Assembly (NCBI GenBank): GCA_963773155.1
Contig: CAVZAB010000005.1
Location: 114,982-178,981 of the forward strand
Reading direction: 5' to 3'
DNA: 64,000 nt
DNA from: CAVZAB01 sp963773155
Lineage (GTDB): Bacteria; Pseudomonadota; Alphaproteobacteria; Rhizobiales; Beijerinckiaceae
The notes beneath the pieces were generated by a model that saw nothing but the letters and a program-made list of their open reading frames with translations, ran no database searches and was not told where the DNA came from. Made by a program: the position numbers and the translations under genes. Below are positions 46,816 to 55,348 of the stretch, piece by piece; the first letter of the stretch is position 1; each line of letters starts with the position of its first letter.

Positions 46816-47700
46816 ATGAATGAGGGGCGTGGGGTAGCCTTTTACATTCTCGCCGGTGTTTTCGGGCTGTTCGTGCTTTTCCTCTATGGACCGATGATCG
46901 CCATATTTGTTCTGTCGTTTCAGGGGCCCACAGGAGGTCTCACATTTCCATTGAATGGCGCCTCGCTGCATTGGTTTGAGAAATTGTGGGTCGGTGGCGG
47001 AATCGTTGACATAGCCTCGGCATTTCGTCGGTCGCTGGCACTCGGCCTCGTGGTCATGCTTCTGACCATGGTATTGTCGGTCCTGGCGGGCATGGGCTTT
47101 CGCCGGCGCTTCACCGGTGCTGGCCTTTTGTTTTACGTCGCCATCGCCAGCCTGATCGTTCCATCCATCGTGACCTCGCTCGGGATCGCACTGGAATTTC
47201 GGCTCATCGACGAGTTTATCAAGACCAGCGGGATTGCTGTCGAGGGCTTTACGACGTCGCTTGGCCTGTTTACTTCTGGCCTTGCCGCCCATCTTACCTG
47301 GACGTTGCCGTTCGGCCTCCTCGTCATGTTTGCTGTCTTCAACCGGTTTGATCTCCGCCTCGAGGAGGCGGCCCGTGATCTCGGTGCAACTCCCTGGCAA
47401 TCGTTTCGCTATGTGGTATTGCCGATTATTCTTCCACCCGTCGTTGGCATCGGCCTGTTCGGGTTCACGCTGTCCTGGGATGAAATCGCGCGGTCCAGCC
47501 AGGCTATCGGGGAGCACAACACTTTGCCCATGGAATTGCAGGGGCTCACGACGACGGTGACGACCCCGGAGATTTACGCGCTCGGGACCGTGACCACCGC
47601 GGTGTCGATTTTCGTCATTGCGGCGGGGCTCTGCGCCATTGCCCTGTTGCGCGCCCGCCAAGCCCGTTTCGGATCCGACGCAGGCAAGGGCCTGGTCTAA
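46816..47700 (+). CDS. ABC transporter permease 2, PotC-like
   Basis: About 294 residues with six membrane helices (first at FYILAGVFGLFVLFLYGP) and the EAA loop LEEAARDLGATPWQSFRYVV. It pairs with permease 1 to form the channel. ATG 46816 is preferred over TTG 46810, which overlaps the previous stop; AAGGAG lies at 46802-46807, well placed for the ATG. Last gene of the operon. Confidence 0.88.
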   Translation: MNEGRGVAFYILAGVFGLFVLFLYGPMIAIFVLSFQGPTGGLTFPLNGASLHWFEKLWVGGGIVDIASAFRRSLALGLVVMLLTMVLSVLAGMGFRRRFTGAGLLFYVAIASLIVPSIVTSLGIALEFRLIDEFIKTSGIAVEGFTTSLGLFTSGLAAHLTWTLPFGLLVMFAVFNRFDLRLEEAARDLGATPWQSFRYVVLPIILPPVVGIGLFGFTLSWDEIARSSQAIGEHNTLPMELQGLTTTVTTPEIYALGTVTTAVSIFVIAAGLCAIALLRARQARFGSDAGKGLV

Positions 47701-47839
47701 CGAGCCATCCGTTTACCGTTGTATTCGTCCCGGCTGGTGCTGCGGACAGCTTACGATTTCGCGAATTTGCCGCCAGGACCGACAGCGGCACGCCCTCCGA
47801 GGCTTGTTCTTGCTATACCGCCGGCCTATCCTGGGCTGG

Positions 47840-48682
47840 ATGAGCCATTTGGAAAATAGGCCGCTCGGTAAAGCGGCGCGCCCCCGTTTTGGGGTGCCTA
47901 TGCGGGTAATGCTGCCGAATTTGGTGACGCTACTCGCGCTCTGCATGGGACTTTATGCGATCCGCTTTGCCATTGATGGGCGCTACGAGTTTGCCGTTAT
48001 GGCGGTTGCTGCCGCAGCCATTCTGGACGGGTTGGACGGACGCCTCGCTCGGGCCTTGAAGAGCACTTCGCGCTTTGGAGCAGAGCTCAATTCACTGGCC
48101 GATTTCGTCGATTTCGGCGTCGCCCCGGCATTGATCCTCTATTATTGGAGCCTGCACGCCAACCGGAGTTTCGGCTGGTTCGCGACGATCGTTTTTGCCA
48201 TTGCCTGTGCTTTGCGGCTTGCCCGCTTCAACGTGATGGTTGACGACCCGAACAAGCCGGCCTGGGCGTCGCATTATTTCGTCGGCATGCCGGCGCCGGC
48301 CGGGGCAATCGTCGGTCTGCTTCCTCTCTATTTGCATCTTTCCGACGTCATAGGAATGCCGAACGATCCGCGTTTCGTGCCGTTCGAAATTGCCTATGTC
48401 TTGATCATTGCTTTCCTGATGGCGAGCCGGATTCCGCATTTTTCCGGCAAACAAATGGGTCGGATTCCGCGCGAGCACGTCATAGCCGTCTTGTTCGCGG
48501 TTGTCGTGTTCATTCTGTTGATCGTGACGTTTCCCATGGAAATGCTGGTCGCGCTGGCACTGTTTTACCTTCTAATGATCCCGTTGAGTGTCCGCAGCTA
48601 CCGGGCTAGGCGTCTGGCCGAAAGGGCTGAGCTAGCCAAGGCTGGCAGCGTGGGGGTCCGCGACCCAAATTCCCCGGGGTAA
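47840..48682 (+). CDS. pssA: CDP-diacylglycerol-serine O-phosphatidyltransferase
   Basis: It makes phosphatidylserine, the substrate of Psd. About 280 residues with seven or eight membrane helices. The CDP-alcohol phosphotransferase motif is ILDGLDGRLARALK followed by SRFGAELNSLADFVDFG. The family pattern is DGxxAR...GxxxDxxxD; here the third Asp is Asn (FGAELN-SLAD). ATG 47840 was chosen because the upstream part of the frame has no similarity. Its usual partner psd ends at 30178, so the pair is split by the secretion and transport loci. infA follows. Confidence 0.87.
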   Translation: MSHLENRPLGKAARPRFGVPMRVMLPNLVTLLALCMGLYAIRFAIDGRYEFAVMAVAAAAILDGLDGRLARALKSTSRFGAELNSLADFVDFGVAPALILYYWSLHANRSFGWFATIVFAIACALRLARFNVMVDDPNKPAWASHYFVGMPAPAGAIVGLLPLYLHLSDVIGMPNDPRFVPFEIAYVLIIAFLMASRIPHFSGKQMGRIPREHVIAVLFAVVVFILLIVTFPMEMLVALALFYLLMIPLSVRSYRARRLAERAELAKAGSVGVRDPNSPG

Positions 48683-48895
48683 GGGTCCTACCTGGCCGGT
48701 CGGGCGGGTTTTTCTGTACAGAACAGGTTTTTGGTGGGGTCGGGGCGCGTTGATATGCGTAATCCGGTTCACAATCGTTCACTTCTCCATTAGGGTCCCG
48801 CCCAAATCCAGGAAAGGCCCGCGCTGAAAAGGGATGGTATCCGTGGGCACTTGACGAGCGGGCCGGCTGGGTCGGGTGCACGAAAGAAGGAACAT

Positions 48896-49114
48896 ATGGC
48901 TAAAGAAGAATTGCTTGAATTTCCTGGGATAGTCATGGAATTGCTGCCGAACGCGACCTTTCGGGTTCAGCTGGAGAACGAGCACGAGATCATCGCGCAC
49001 ACAGCAGGAAAAATGCGAAAGAACCGTATTCGGGTGTTGGCCGGTGACAAGGTGATGGTCGAAATGACCCCCTATGACCTCACCAAGGGCCGGATCACCT
49101 ATCGTTTCAAATAA
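48896..49114 (+). CDS. infA: Translation initiation factor IF-1
   Basis: The 72-residue OB-fold factor that binds the 30S A site. MAKEELLEFPGIVMELLPNA opens it; the conserved HTAGKMRKNRIRVLAGD and YDLTKGRITYRFK follow. GAAGGAA precedes the ATG at 48896. It heads the common alphaproteobacterial run infA-maf-yacG. Confidence 0.95.
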   Translation: MAKEELLEFPGIVMELLPNATFRVQLENEHEIIAHTAGKMRKNRIRVLAGDKVMVEMTPYDLTKGRITYRFK

Positions 49115-49152
49115 ACGGTATTGCATCGATAACGCTAAAGAGCCCGACTACT

Positions 49153-49788
49153 ATGAATAACTCGATCGCCTGGCGACCGAAACTCGTGCTGGCTTCCGGC
49201 TCCCCGCGGCGATTAGCACTCCTGCAGCAGATTGGCCTCGATCCGGACGCGCTTATACCCGCCGATCTGGACGAGGCACCAAAGAAGGGCGAATTGCCGA
49301 GGACGCTGGCAGCTAGGCTTGCCACCGAAAAAGCTGCCATTGCCGCCAGGATTGCAGCAAGCCGGCCCGAACTGGAAAATGCCTATACGCTCGCAGCCGA
49401 TACCGTTGTTTGCCTTGGGCGGCGCATTCTACCGAAATGCGAGCTCACTGAAGAGGCAGGCCAGTGCCTGAGGCTGCTCTCTGGCCGCGCCCACCGAGTT
49501 TATACTGGCCTGACGCTCGTGACTCCCAAGGGCTCGGTTCGACACCGCCTTGTCGAAACCCGGGTTCGGTTCAAGCGCCTCTCTAGTTCGGAAATCGAAG
49601 CTTATCTTGGAACGGGCGAATGGCGGGGAAAGGCAGGAGGTTACGCCATACAGGGTCTTGCCGGCGCCTTTCCCGTGAAAATCATCGGCTCATACTCCTC
49701 GGTGGTTGGTTTGCCACTTCACGAGACTATGTCCCTTTTGACCGGCGAAGGCTATCCTGCCCTTTTGCTGTGGCTCAATCGCGTATGA
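49153..49788 (+). CDS. maf: Maf nucleoside triphosphate pyrophosphatase
   Basis: 211-residue house-cleaning pyrophosphatase of the Maf/YhdE type, hydrolysing modified or non-canonical nucleotides (dTTP/UTP group). Signature LVLASGSPRRLALLQQIGLD at the N-terminus, the catalytic Asp in LAADTVVCLGRRIL, and GKAGGYAIQGLAGAF near the end. The last four bases overlap the yacG start (ATGA). Confidence 0.9.
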   Translation: MNNSIAWRPKLVLASGSPRRLALLQQIGLDPDALIPADLDEAPKKGELPRTLAARLATEKAAIAARIAASRPELENAYTLAADTVVCLGRRILPKCELTEEAGQCLRLLSGRAHRVYTGLTLVTPKGSVRHRLVETRVRFKRLSSSEIEAYLGTGEWRGKAGGYAIQGLAGAFPVKIIGSYSSVVGLPLHETMSLLTGEGYPALLLWLNRV

Positions 49789-50012
49789 CACGGCGACCTG
49801 CCAACGATAATCAACGGCAGCCAGGCCGCGAAGCGCATTCTGTCGGTTCGTGCCCAATTTGTGGCAAGCAAAGGGCCGAACCCTACCGCCCCTTCTGCTC
49901 TAAACAGTGCGCCGACGTTGATCTGCATCGATGGCTGGTTGGCGGCTATTTTGTTCCGCACGCGTCGGAGGATCGGGATGTTCGGAGAGAAACCCAGGAA
50001 AAGCGGGAGTAG
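49785..50012 (+). CDS. yacG: DNA gyrase inhibitor YacG (zinc-finger)
   Basis: 75 residues with the YacG zinc ribbon CPICGK ... FCSKQCADVDLHRW (Cys-x2-Cys-x15-Cys-x3-Cys) and GGYFVP after it. In E. coli YacG binds GyrB and blocks DNA binding. ATG 49785 overlaps the maf stop, so translation is coupled. Followed by tRNA-Phe. Confidence 0.88.
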   Translation: MTRRPANDNQRQPGREAHSVGSCPICGKQRAEPYRPFCSKQCADVDLHRWLVGGYFVPHASEDRDVRRETQEKRE

Positions 50013-50092
50013 GGCCGGGAACTGTCCGGGCCGGGATCTGGACAAATATTGCCGGTTTTCCTATAAGCCCCTCGGCGCTCATGCACACCGAG

Positions 50093-50168
50093 GCCCAGGT
50101 AGCTCAGTTGGTAGAGCATGCGACTGAAAATCGCAGTGTCGGTGGTTCAATTCCGCCCCTGGGCACCA
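50093..50168 (+). tRNA. tRNA-Phe (anticodon GAA)
   Basis: A complete cloverleaf: acceptor GCCCAGG / CCTGGGC, D-arm TAGCTCAGTTGGTAGAGCA, anticodon loop CTGAAAA (GAA, reads UUY), T-arm GGTGGTTCAATTCCGCC, and encoded CCA at 50166-50168. Everything to the right looks like accessory DNA, so the gene is a candidate integration site, though no duplicated 3' end is seen in the window. Confidence 0.95.
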
Positions 50169-50340
50169 TATATAAGATTATGAAAACTAAGAATTTTTTC
50201 GTTTTTGCATTGTCGGACAAACCGTTGGCGGTTTACTTTTGGGGCATAGGTGGGGCAAGACTGCTTGCCTGACACTAATATGCCTGAGCCCAGACGAGCG
50301 GTTTCGCCCAAACGTCGCCACGCTAGCGGATCGGTGAACT

Positions 50341-51099
50341 ATGTTACGGAGCGCGACCCGCCGATATTCGCGGAAGCGTGCGATCGTCATAATTAGTTTC
50401 AAAGAGAAAGAACGGCAAACGAACTTGCTCGACGCTCTGCGCAATCGGTTGGCGGCCGCCGCGGATGCAGCCGGTAGGAGCGAATTTGATGTCCAGGCGA
50501 CAATAATCCGAATTTTTGCCGCTCTTGACGAAAGGAAACCAGACCTCTCGAGACTTGAACGGGAAGCAAGACGCCAGAACGAAATAAGGAAGTGGAAGTT
50601 GTCCGCGGACCCGGTAATGCACCGCGATTTCGCTGCGAGGCTCGTTCGAATGGTTGTGCTGAAACTGGGAATTGGGCACCCAGGACACTCAGAAACGGAT
50701 GCGATAACGAAATCTGCTGGGATTACATATGATCAAGTCAAGGTATTTGAGAAGCGCGCAACCGACATTGTAGTGGGCAAGGGTCGATTGGCCCGAAACA
50801 ACAAGATCGACGTTGCCTCACGCATCGCTCAGGTTGTCCGCGATGAATGGATGAAGCCCATACCGTATTCTCGGGATCCGGAACCTTGTGGGCTTACAGC
50901 CAAGATGATTGTCGAAACCGCACTGCCTTTCATCCAAGGTCTCGCGGGATCTAAGCTGCTCGGTCATTCTCAACGCAGCGAAGACCCGAGAGAAATGGAG
51001 CCGCCTGGCTTTGGGGCGCTCATGGCGATAGTCCGAATGACCCACCCGAGAACCAGCATCGAGTATCTCGCGCAGTTGGTCAGAGAGTGTTACAAGTAA
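50341..51099 (+). CDS. Hypothetical protein
   Basis: 252 residues, Lys/Arg/Glu-rich, predicted helical and soluble. No signal peptide or membrane helix. No family is recognised: the N-terminus (FKEKERQTNLLDALRNRLA) suggests a coiled helix, and the middle contains AITKSAGITYDQVKVFEKRA. Codon use and GC are lower than in the core genes to the left, in keeping with an acquired gene first after tRNA-Phe. The start could be internal. Confidence 0.5.
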   Translation: MLRSATRRYSRKRAIVIISFKEKERQTNLLDALRNRLAAAADAAGRSEFDVQATIIRIFAALDERKPDLSRLEREARRQNEIRKWKLSADPVMHRDFAARLVRMVVLKLGIGHPGHSETDAITKSAGITYDQVKVFEKRATDIVVGKGRLARNNKIDVASRIAQVVRDEWMKPIPYSRDPEPCGLTAKMIVETALPFIQGLAGSKLLGHSQRSEDPREMEPPGFGALMAIVRMTHPRTSIEYLAQLVRECYK

Positions 51100-51223
51100 C
51101 ATATTGAAATAACAATATATTTCAGCTCATAACTATTACCGTTGTTCTTCTCGGTGATCGTCACGTCATGAGATATTTCTCCGCCTTATTCGCTGGCGTT
51201 CCAGCGAATGTCGGAGAACGGAA

Positions 51224-51511
51224 ATGTCAACAAAACTTCGCAGAGAGCTTATGTCTGGTGCTGAAAGCATGGACGCTGACCAGAGAACGCTTAATGAAGT
51301 TGCAACAAAGTCTAAACGACCGGTCGTGACAATCGAAGATCGGCTGAAGCACGGAAATCTCACCATCGACGAGGTTTGCGCGCTCAAACCGCGCGGCAAG
51401 ACCGGATTCTACGCGGATCGGAAAGCCGGCCTCGTGACAATCCAGAAGATTGGCAGCCGAAGCGTTGTTCCTGGTCCTATCGCCAAGGCCTACATTCGCG
51501 GGGAGTCGTGA
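51224..51511 (+). CDS. Small excisionase-like HTH protein
   Basis: 95 residues; the second half, LTIDEVCALKPRGKTGFYAD then GLVTIQKIGSRSVVPGPIAK, follows the helix-turn-helix type 17 (AlpA/Xis-like) pattern: LTxxEvxxxxxxxRxxxYxx...G.l...KiGxrs.v. Such proteins act as excisionases or prophage regulators. Start at ATG 51224, with GGAGAACGG upstream. The next frame starts with GTG overlapping its stop. Confidence 0.55.
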   Translation: MSTKLRRELMSGAESMDADQRTLNEVATKSKRPVVTIEDRLKHGNLTIDEVCALKPRGKTGFYADRKAGLVTIQKIGSRSVVPGPIAKAYIRGES

Positions 51512-51631
51512 TCGATGAGCCCCCTGAACCCGAAACTCCGTCTAGTGCATACGAAGAGGCGTCATGGACGCGCGAACATCGCAGTGGCTGGAAGGCACAT
51601 GTCTCGGCAAACGACGACTGTTCGCTGGAGT
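51508..51631 (+). pseudogene. Small gene cut by an IS3 element
   Basis: GTG at 51508 overlaps the previous stop (GTGA). It reads MIDEPPEPETPSSAYEEASW and then SGWKAHVSANDDCSLEL up to the left end of the insertion sequence at about 51632. The rest cannot be found in frame right of the element. Function unknown. Confidence 0.45.
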
Positions 51632-52936
51632 TGACCCCGTTAGACCGGACACGCGGCGGGTTGCGATTGGGTAGCGATGTACTCGCGAGGTGAACGATAG
51701 CCCAGCCGCGAGTGCGGGTGCACGGTGTTATAGTCCTCCATCCAAGTCTCGATGAGAGCAAGCGCGGCGTTGGCATTCGGGAGAGCGGCCACACGGACGT
51801 AATCGCGCTTGAAGGTTTTCACGAAGGCTTCCGCCATGCCGTTGCTTTCGGGGCTTTCGACAGGCGTAAAGCAGGGCTCGAGATTGAGCGCCATCGCGAT
51901 CTCGACGGTCTTATACGCCGCGAAGATCGATCCATTGTCCGTCAGCCATTGCACCCGGTGCGGTGCTCGGATGCTGCCGAAGCGGCGTTCGACGCATTGG
52001 ACCATCATGTCGCGGATCATCTCGCCGGAGACGCCCGCCGTTGTCGCCAGCCAGCCAATCGCCTCGCGGTCGTGACAGTCGAGAGCAAAGGCGACACGGA
52101 CGATCTCGCCGTTCCAGCACGTGAACTCCAGAGCGTCGGAGCACCAGCGGACGTTTGAGCGGATCGCTATCACCCGGCCATCATGCTCCCGTGGTGTCCG
52201 GCGACCGGTGTGGCGCTGAAGGACCAGCCCGTGCTTCTTCATCACGCGGTAGACCCGCTTCGCGTTGACCGTCTCCTGTCCGGCGGATCGCCGCTCGCGC
52301 TTGAGGAGCGCGGCAATCCGCCTGTAGCCGTAGGTCGGCCGCTGATCGACAAGGCGTCGAATGTCGGCGGCCAGCTCCATGTCGCCAGGCCGCGTCTGCG
52401 GTCCACGCGTCGGACGGGCACCCCTCTGCCGCTCGATGATGTTCGACCGGGCGACGTCAAGGGTCTCGGCGATCGTCTTCACAGGGAATCTCCCGGCACC
52501 TGGCGATCGCGACAGCAAGGTCGGTTTTTTTGCCCGTGCGAGATCCAACGCCTCCTTCAGGATCTCCACTTCCATGGTCTTGCGACCGAGCAGCCGTTCC
52601 AAATCGCGGACGCGCTCTTCGAGCTTGCGGGCTTCGGATGCGGGCACGACATCCTCATCGGCGCGGATCGCCTCCTTGCCGCCCTCGCTCATCAACCGTC
52701 TCCACCGAAAGACCAGGCTCGGCGAGAGCCCGTGATGGCGAGCAACATAGCTGATCGACATACCAGGCTGCATCGTCTCGGCAACGACCGCCAGCTTTTG
52801 CTCCGTCGGGAAACGGCGGCGGCGGGCCACGCCCGTGATCACTTCGACCTTCGAGAACGTGTCGGACATAGGCGTATGCCTAGGACTATCCCTAGGCCCT
52901 CCGGCTAATGCCGGTGTCCGGTCGAAACAGGGTGCA
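51632..52936 (-). mobile_element. IS3-family insertion sequence
   Basis: About 1305 bp bounded by imperfect inverted repeats: TGACCCCGTTAGACCGGACA on the left, and on the right (reverse complement) TGCACCCTGTTTCGACCGGA, continuing CAC. It carries one transposase gene. I saw no clear target-site duplication beside the ends, so the limits are approximate within a few bases. Confidence 0.85.
51640..52869 (-). CDS. IS3-family transposase
   Basis: 409 residues. An N-terminal HTH (about 18-60, EQKLAVVAETMQPGMSISYV), a leucine-zipper-like helix (KLEERVRDLERLLGRKTMEV), an HTH_21-type segment (TYGYRRIAALLKRERR), and a DDE integrase core: Asp in RWCSDALEFTCW, Asp in VQWLTDNGSIFAAYK, Glu in PVESPESNGMAEAFVKTFKR. 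Many IS3 elements split this into two frames joined by a -1 frameshift; here it is one continuous frame. The C-terminus runs into the left inverted repeat. It looks intact. Confidence 0.92.
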   Translation of the reverse strand: MSDTFSKVEVITGVARRRRFPTEQKLAVVAETMQPGMSISYVARHHGLSPSLVFRWRRLMSEGGKEAIRADEDVVPASEARKLEERVRDLERLLGRKTMEVEILKEALDLARAKKPTLLSRSPGAGRFPVKTIAETLDVARSNIIERQRGARPTRGPQTRPGDMELAADIRRLVDQRPTYGYRRIAALLKRERRSAGQETVNAKRVYRVMKKHGLVLQRHTGRRTPREHDGRVIAIRSNVRWCSDALEFTCWNGEIVRVAFALDCHDREAIGWLATTAGVSGEMIRDMMVQCVERRFGSIRAPHRVQWLTDNGSIFAAYKTVEIAMALNLEPCFTPVESPESNGMAEAFVKTFKRDYVRVAALPNANAALALIETWMEDYNTVHPHSRLGYRSPREYIATQSQPAACPV

Positions 52937-53364
52937 CTTCACCTCCATCCCGATGACCTATCCGACAAAGAGCGGATGGATTTGTCGAAACGCGAGGTGC
53001 CGGTTAAATGAACGCCGCTACGTCGCTGCGGCGCGCCGTCGTCGAGTTCTCCATGCGCCGCAGCGGTCGAAACCAATGTCACCTACGCCCGGCGGTGCGT
53101 GGGCGACTCGGTCCTGCAGGGCGAGGCGCCGATCGCGTCACACCTGTTTCTGACGCAGCCGGGCATCCTCGATGATTCCGCCGAGGGCGTGGGGGCTCGC
53201 CGCCGGCCACGCCTGGATGGCAGTCGCCGATTTGTGCGCGGTCTACATCGATAGAGGTGTGAGCCCAGGCATGCAGGCCGGAAATCGAAGGGGCGAAGGC
53301 CTTGGGCATCGCGGCGCCCCCCTCGATAGTCAGGTGCGCCGCGGGTCGCAGCGGAGCAACTCGA
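52937..53364. other. Gene-free stretch right of the IS
   Basis: 428 bases with no supportable gene on either strand; probably part of the broken element that received the IS. The start of the GYD gene's 3' flank lies at its right end. Confidence 0.4.
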
Positions 53365-53679
53365 TTAACCTGCGGGCTTATACGCTTTCACGGCCTTGTT
53401 CCCTTCGCCAATAATCGCCTTGATGTCGAGTTCCTCCAGCACCGACAGATTGCTGACGGATCCACTGGCCCTGACGGCCATCGCCAGCCCCATCGAAGCG
53501 GCCTGGTGCGGCACCTCACCGGAGACGACGACGTCGTATTTACCCCGCGTAAAGGCGATGCCGGTGAATTTGCCGCCGACACTTTCGAAAGACGTCTTCA
53601 TGGCCGCTTCGCGATCCGAACCCGCCAACAGTCCCTTAATTGCATGCGGTGCGTAGTTCGCCAAAAACATGACGCGCAT
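53365..53679 (-). CDS. GYD domain-containing protein
   Basis: 104 residues, full-length GYD family: RVMFLANYAPHAIKGLLAG at the start, AFTRGKYDVVVSGEVPHQAA with the conserved Lys-Tyr-Asp turn, and a final VKAYKPAG. AAGGAGGAAG lies upstream of the ATG at 53679. It is a distinct gene from the GYD protein at 160-480. Function unknown. Confidence 0.8.
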   Translation of the reverse strand: MRVMFLANYAPHAIKGLLAGSDREAAMKTSFESVGGKFTGIAFTRGKYDVVVSGEVPHQAASMGLAMAVRASGSVSNLSVLEELDIKAIIGEGNKAVKAYKPAG

Positions 53680-53862
53680 TGTCGCTTCCTCCTTGTTCGC
53701 TCCAGTATGGAGCCGTTTTCACCCGGCGAGCACCGGGGAGCGCAACGTGAGCAAATATACATGGTGGCGGCCACCAGCGCCAAAAATCATTGGCACGCTG
53801 ACTGCCGCATGCGCGAAACGATTGGACTTCTTGCCGGTGAGACGTGAGATAAGGCGCTCGAC

Positions 53863-54031
53863 TTGAGGTATGTCCGCCATGCCGAGGTCGAAAAGTATCG
53901 GGCCGACGGCTGGAAGCTGGTCGGCGGACACGGCCGCATCGCCCCGTCATCACGACCAGTACGCGGTCCTGATGGAGGCGCCCGCCGCCGTCGAGCCAGC
54001 GCCCGTGCCTCCAGAGAAAGGCGAGAAGTGA
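53863..54031 (+). CDS. Small phage-type protein (frameshifted)
   Basis: A TTG start giving MRYVRHAEVEKYRADGWKLV then, after a shift near 53942, HHDQYAVLMEAPAAVEP and PVPPEKGEK with TGA overlapping the next ATG (TGATG). Very short proteins of the form RYVRxxEVxxYxxxGW are common in phage genomes of this group. About 56 residues. A base is probably lost near CCCCG. Confidence 0.45.
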
Positions 54032-54180
54032 TGTCGAAGAAAGCCCACCGGGTCGGCGCCTTCGAGCGGCATCCTACCCCGCCGAAGGCGCTTGAACCGC
54101 TGCTGACCTACCTCCCGCACAGGTCGCGCTTCTGCGAGCCATGCGCTGGCGCCGGCCATCTGACGCCCCAAACGGCGGCC
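54031..54180 (+). pseudogene. Truncated phage-type DNA methyltransferase (N-terminus only)
   Basis: MSKKAHRVGAFERHPTPPKA and LTYLPHRSRFCEPCAGAGHL match the start of phage adenine-type methyltransferases: the PTPPxxxExLLxxLP...FxEPCAGxGxL segment includes the SAM-binding FxxPxxGxG motif. Sequence ends abruptly near 54180, where an unrelated gene fragment begins on the other strand. The catalytic motif is lost. Confidence 0.55.
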
Positions 54181-54186
54181 GGCCAC

Positions 54187-54670
54187 GAGCAAACAGAGCC
54201 CAGTTAAAATAGCCACTACCGAGCAGGAGAAACGCCGCGCAGGCGAAGCCGAGCAACGCGATCCAGCGGGCGGCCACGTGTGTGCGGATGGCGAGCGTGG
54301 AGGTGATCATCATGAAGAGCCCCGCCATCTTGACTGCGGTAGCTGTCATGATCTCAAACGTCGAGGCGCGACCGAAGGCGAACTTGGCCATCGTCAGGCA
54401 ACGCGCCGCGCTGCGCGGAATTTGCCCATATGAGCCGCGCCGCTGCCGCCGCCGCGACCAAAAGAGCATCCCCAGACGTCAGACCACTTCCAAGAAACAC
54501 TGTTGCGAAGAACGCGGTTTCCTGCTCCCAAGGCGATCACGCAGCACGCCGATGAACCACGTAAACGCAATTCCGGCAAATGGTACAAGGTAAATGGAAA
54601 GGATACGGTTTCGGACTGGGTCTGAGCCATGTGCCAAACTGAACTGGATCGATAGGGATGTATCTAGCAC
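54187..54670 (-). pseudogene. Broken membrane-protein gene
   Basis: Pieces in different frames: SIYLVPFAGIAFTWFIGVLR with DRLG, then (shifted) ETAFFATVFLGSGL, then AVKMAGLFMMITSTLAIRTH and VAARWIALLGFACAAFLLL. The order matches a conserved small integral membrane protein family (VPFAGIAFxWFIGVxRDRxG...RFFATVFLGSGL...STSTxALRT...RWxAxLGY). A stretch between the second and third parts is lost or scrambled, and the C-terminus is cut at about 54187. Function of the family unknown. Confidence 0.55.
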
Positions 54671-55348
54671 GATCTGACAGCTGCATCAGCAACACCGCGA
54701 ACAAGATCCCGGCAATAGCAGCGGCGCGGGGTGTCTTTTAACCCGAGCGCCCGGGTGATGGTCGCCGTGGAGGCGCTTGTGACCGCATTGTCACTATCAT
54801 CCACGCCTACCCTCTGTCCGCGGTGAAAGCATCCAGTAGCTATCTGCTTTAGCTCACCCGTCTGCGCAAACCATTTGCGGTGGTGGCTGCATTTGCGTCG
54901 GCGAACATCCAGCACGTGCATTATATGGCTGCAAGGCTTCCCTGCCACCTGCTGGGTCTCTGGTCGCACCATGATCCGCAGCCCGGTGTCTACGTTTACG
55001 CTGCGGAAGAAACAACCAACCCTCAGTCCCGGCGCGTCGTGATGGCCGAGATAGCTATGTCCTGTGCACCATTACGCACGCCTGCAACAGTGCCTTGACG
55101 CTCAGCCGACCGAAATAAGCACCACCACGTCTATCCCCATGGTGTGCCAGCGCGGTCCAAGGCCCGGCTGAGGCCGGCCAACCGGGTGACCCTGGACATC
55201 ACGAGCGGCGGTACTCGCCTCCGCGGCGACGCGCAACTCGTGGCCTGCTGCGCAATGGATACGGGGGTTACCCATTGATCCTGGTCAAGGATAAATCTAA
55301 TTTGCCATGGTCGATTGTTTTATATGGCAGAATTACGGAGGTAAGACA
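54671..55348. other. Long stretch without a recognisable gene
   Basis: About 680 bases. Short frames exist on both strands but none with a good start or familiar motif. Next to broken genes on its left, it is probably decayed DNA. The right end holds the promoter region of the gene at 55349; an AT-rich spot lies near 55290-55335. Confidence 0.45.

Noticed and set aside
46522..47661. 379-codon minus-strand open frame opposite the second permease
   Set aside because: Arg/Glu/Gly-rich shadow of the PotC-like and PotB-like genes, which have clear EAA motifs and membrane helices on the plus strand.
50093..50168. Proof of integration at tRNA-Phe through a duplicated 3' end
   Set aside because: I did not find a second copy of the tRNA 3' end in the window and no integrase gene is present, so the site remains only a candidate.
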